This document shows, piece by piece, positions 63,843 to 64,000 of a stretch of DNA of 64,000 nt. The number at the start of each line of letters is the position of its first letter. Within the stretch, counting starts at the first letter, position 1. The notes below the pieces were generated by a model that was not told the DNA's origin, ran no database searches, and saw nothing but the letters and a program-made list of their open reading frames with translations. Made by a program: the position numbers and the translations under genes. This DNA is from Iris pallida (Eukaryota > Streptophyta > Magnoliopsida > Asparagales > Iridaceae): positions 3,401,616 through 3,465,615 of the forward strand of contig JANAVB010004000.1 of NCBI GenBank assembly GCA_029216955.1. Direction: 5' to 3'.

Positions 63843-64000
63843 AAAAATTTTAAAATATTTATTATTATTTATTTTATTTAAATGGTGATTTTTTAGATTT
63901 TATAAATAATTAATTAGATAATTATTACGGTAGATGCCTTTAGTCATGATTAAATTTGGAGTACAAGGTGACTAGAAATCGTGGCACGGATAGTGCAGTG
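63843..64000. other. AT-rich sequence, nothing recognised
   Basis: Runs of TATTTATTATTTATTTTATTT and an AT-rich flank to the window edge. No gene or repeat could be identified. Confidence 0.5.

Overview
This window is intergenic DNA from a large, repeat-rich plant nuclear genome. It contains plant-specific Ty3/gypsy chromoviruses of the Tekay type, Tat-lineage Ty3/gypsy elements with a tRNA-Arg primer site and a second RNase H, a CACTA (En/Spm) transposon with TNP2 and TNPA genes, a hAT-like MITE and a FAR1/MULE-type transposase remnant. No intact host gene, rRNA, tRNA or CRISPR array was seen. The species cannot be told; an angiosperm is likely.

The window is a set of nested insertions, most of them proven by matching target-site duplications (TSDs). 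A FAR1-like gene (minus, 59396-60668) is cut by a Tekay-type LTR (Tek4, ends 59395). That LTR appears to be cut in turn by a minus-strand Tat element, Tat-A (1319-57572, running off the left edge). Tat-A was then hit at least four times: Tat-C in its 5' LTR (49849-57218, TSD GTTCT), Tat-B in its gag (32856-46987, TSD CTTCT), a CACTA transposon in its protease (3393-31536, TSD TAT) and a Tekay-type LTR, Tek1, in its RT (ends 1318). The CACTA element has two Tekay elements in the coding region of its TNPA gene: Tek2 (minus, 4410-14656, TSD GGGAC) and Tek3 (plus, 15121-25873, TSD ATGAC). It also holds a hAT-like MITE (29593-30332, TSD ACGGTATA) and a 177-bp foldback.

Right of the FAR1 remnant lie a minus-strand Tat gag piece (60669-62454), a plus-oriented Tat-type LTR without a matching TSD (62455-63515) and a Ty1/copia RT fragment (63516-63842).

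All large coding regions are broken by stops and frameshifts, many of the CAG/CGA/TGG to TAG/TGA kind expected from decay of methylated cytosines. The most interesting signals are not the transposase or pol genes. (1) The 3' noncoding regions of Tat-B and Tat-C carry arrays of hairpin units in which a conserved 20-nt core sits between arms that differ in sequence from unit to unit but remain complementary. Tat-C has a second covarying hairpin family. (2) Each Tat element carries its own short motif (TTTACGC, GGGCGCATA or GCCGCATGA) repeated in its LTR and again in the 5' part of gag. (3) Tat-B has small antisense genes with TATA boxes between pol and the 3' LTR. (4) The Tat primer-binding site is also the start of the gag reading frame. 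(5) Tekay-type LTRs share a short reading frame behind a 3' splice-site-like sequence. (6) The CACTA transposase promoter region holds a dense W-box array.
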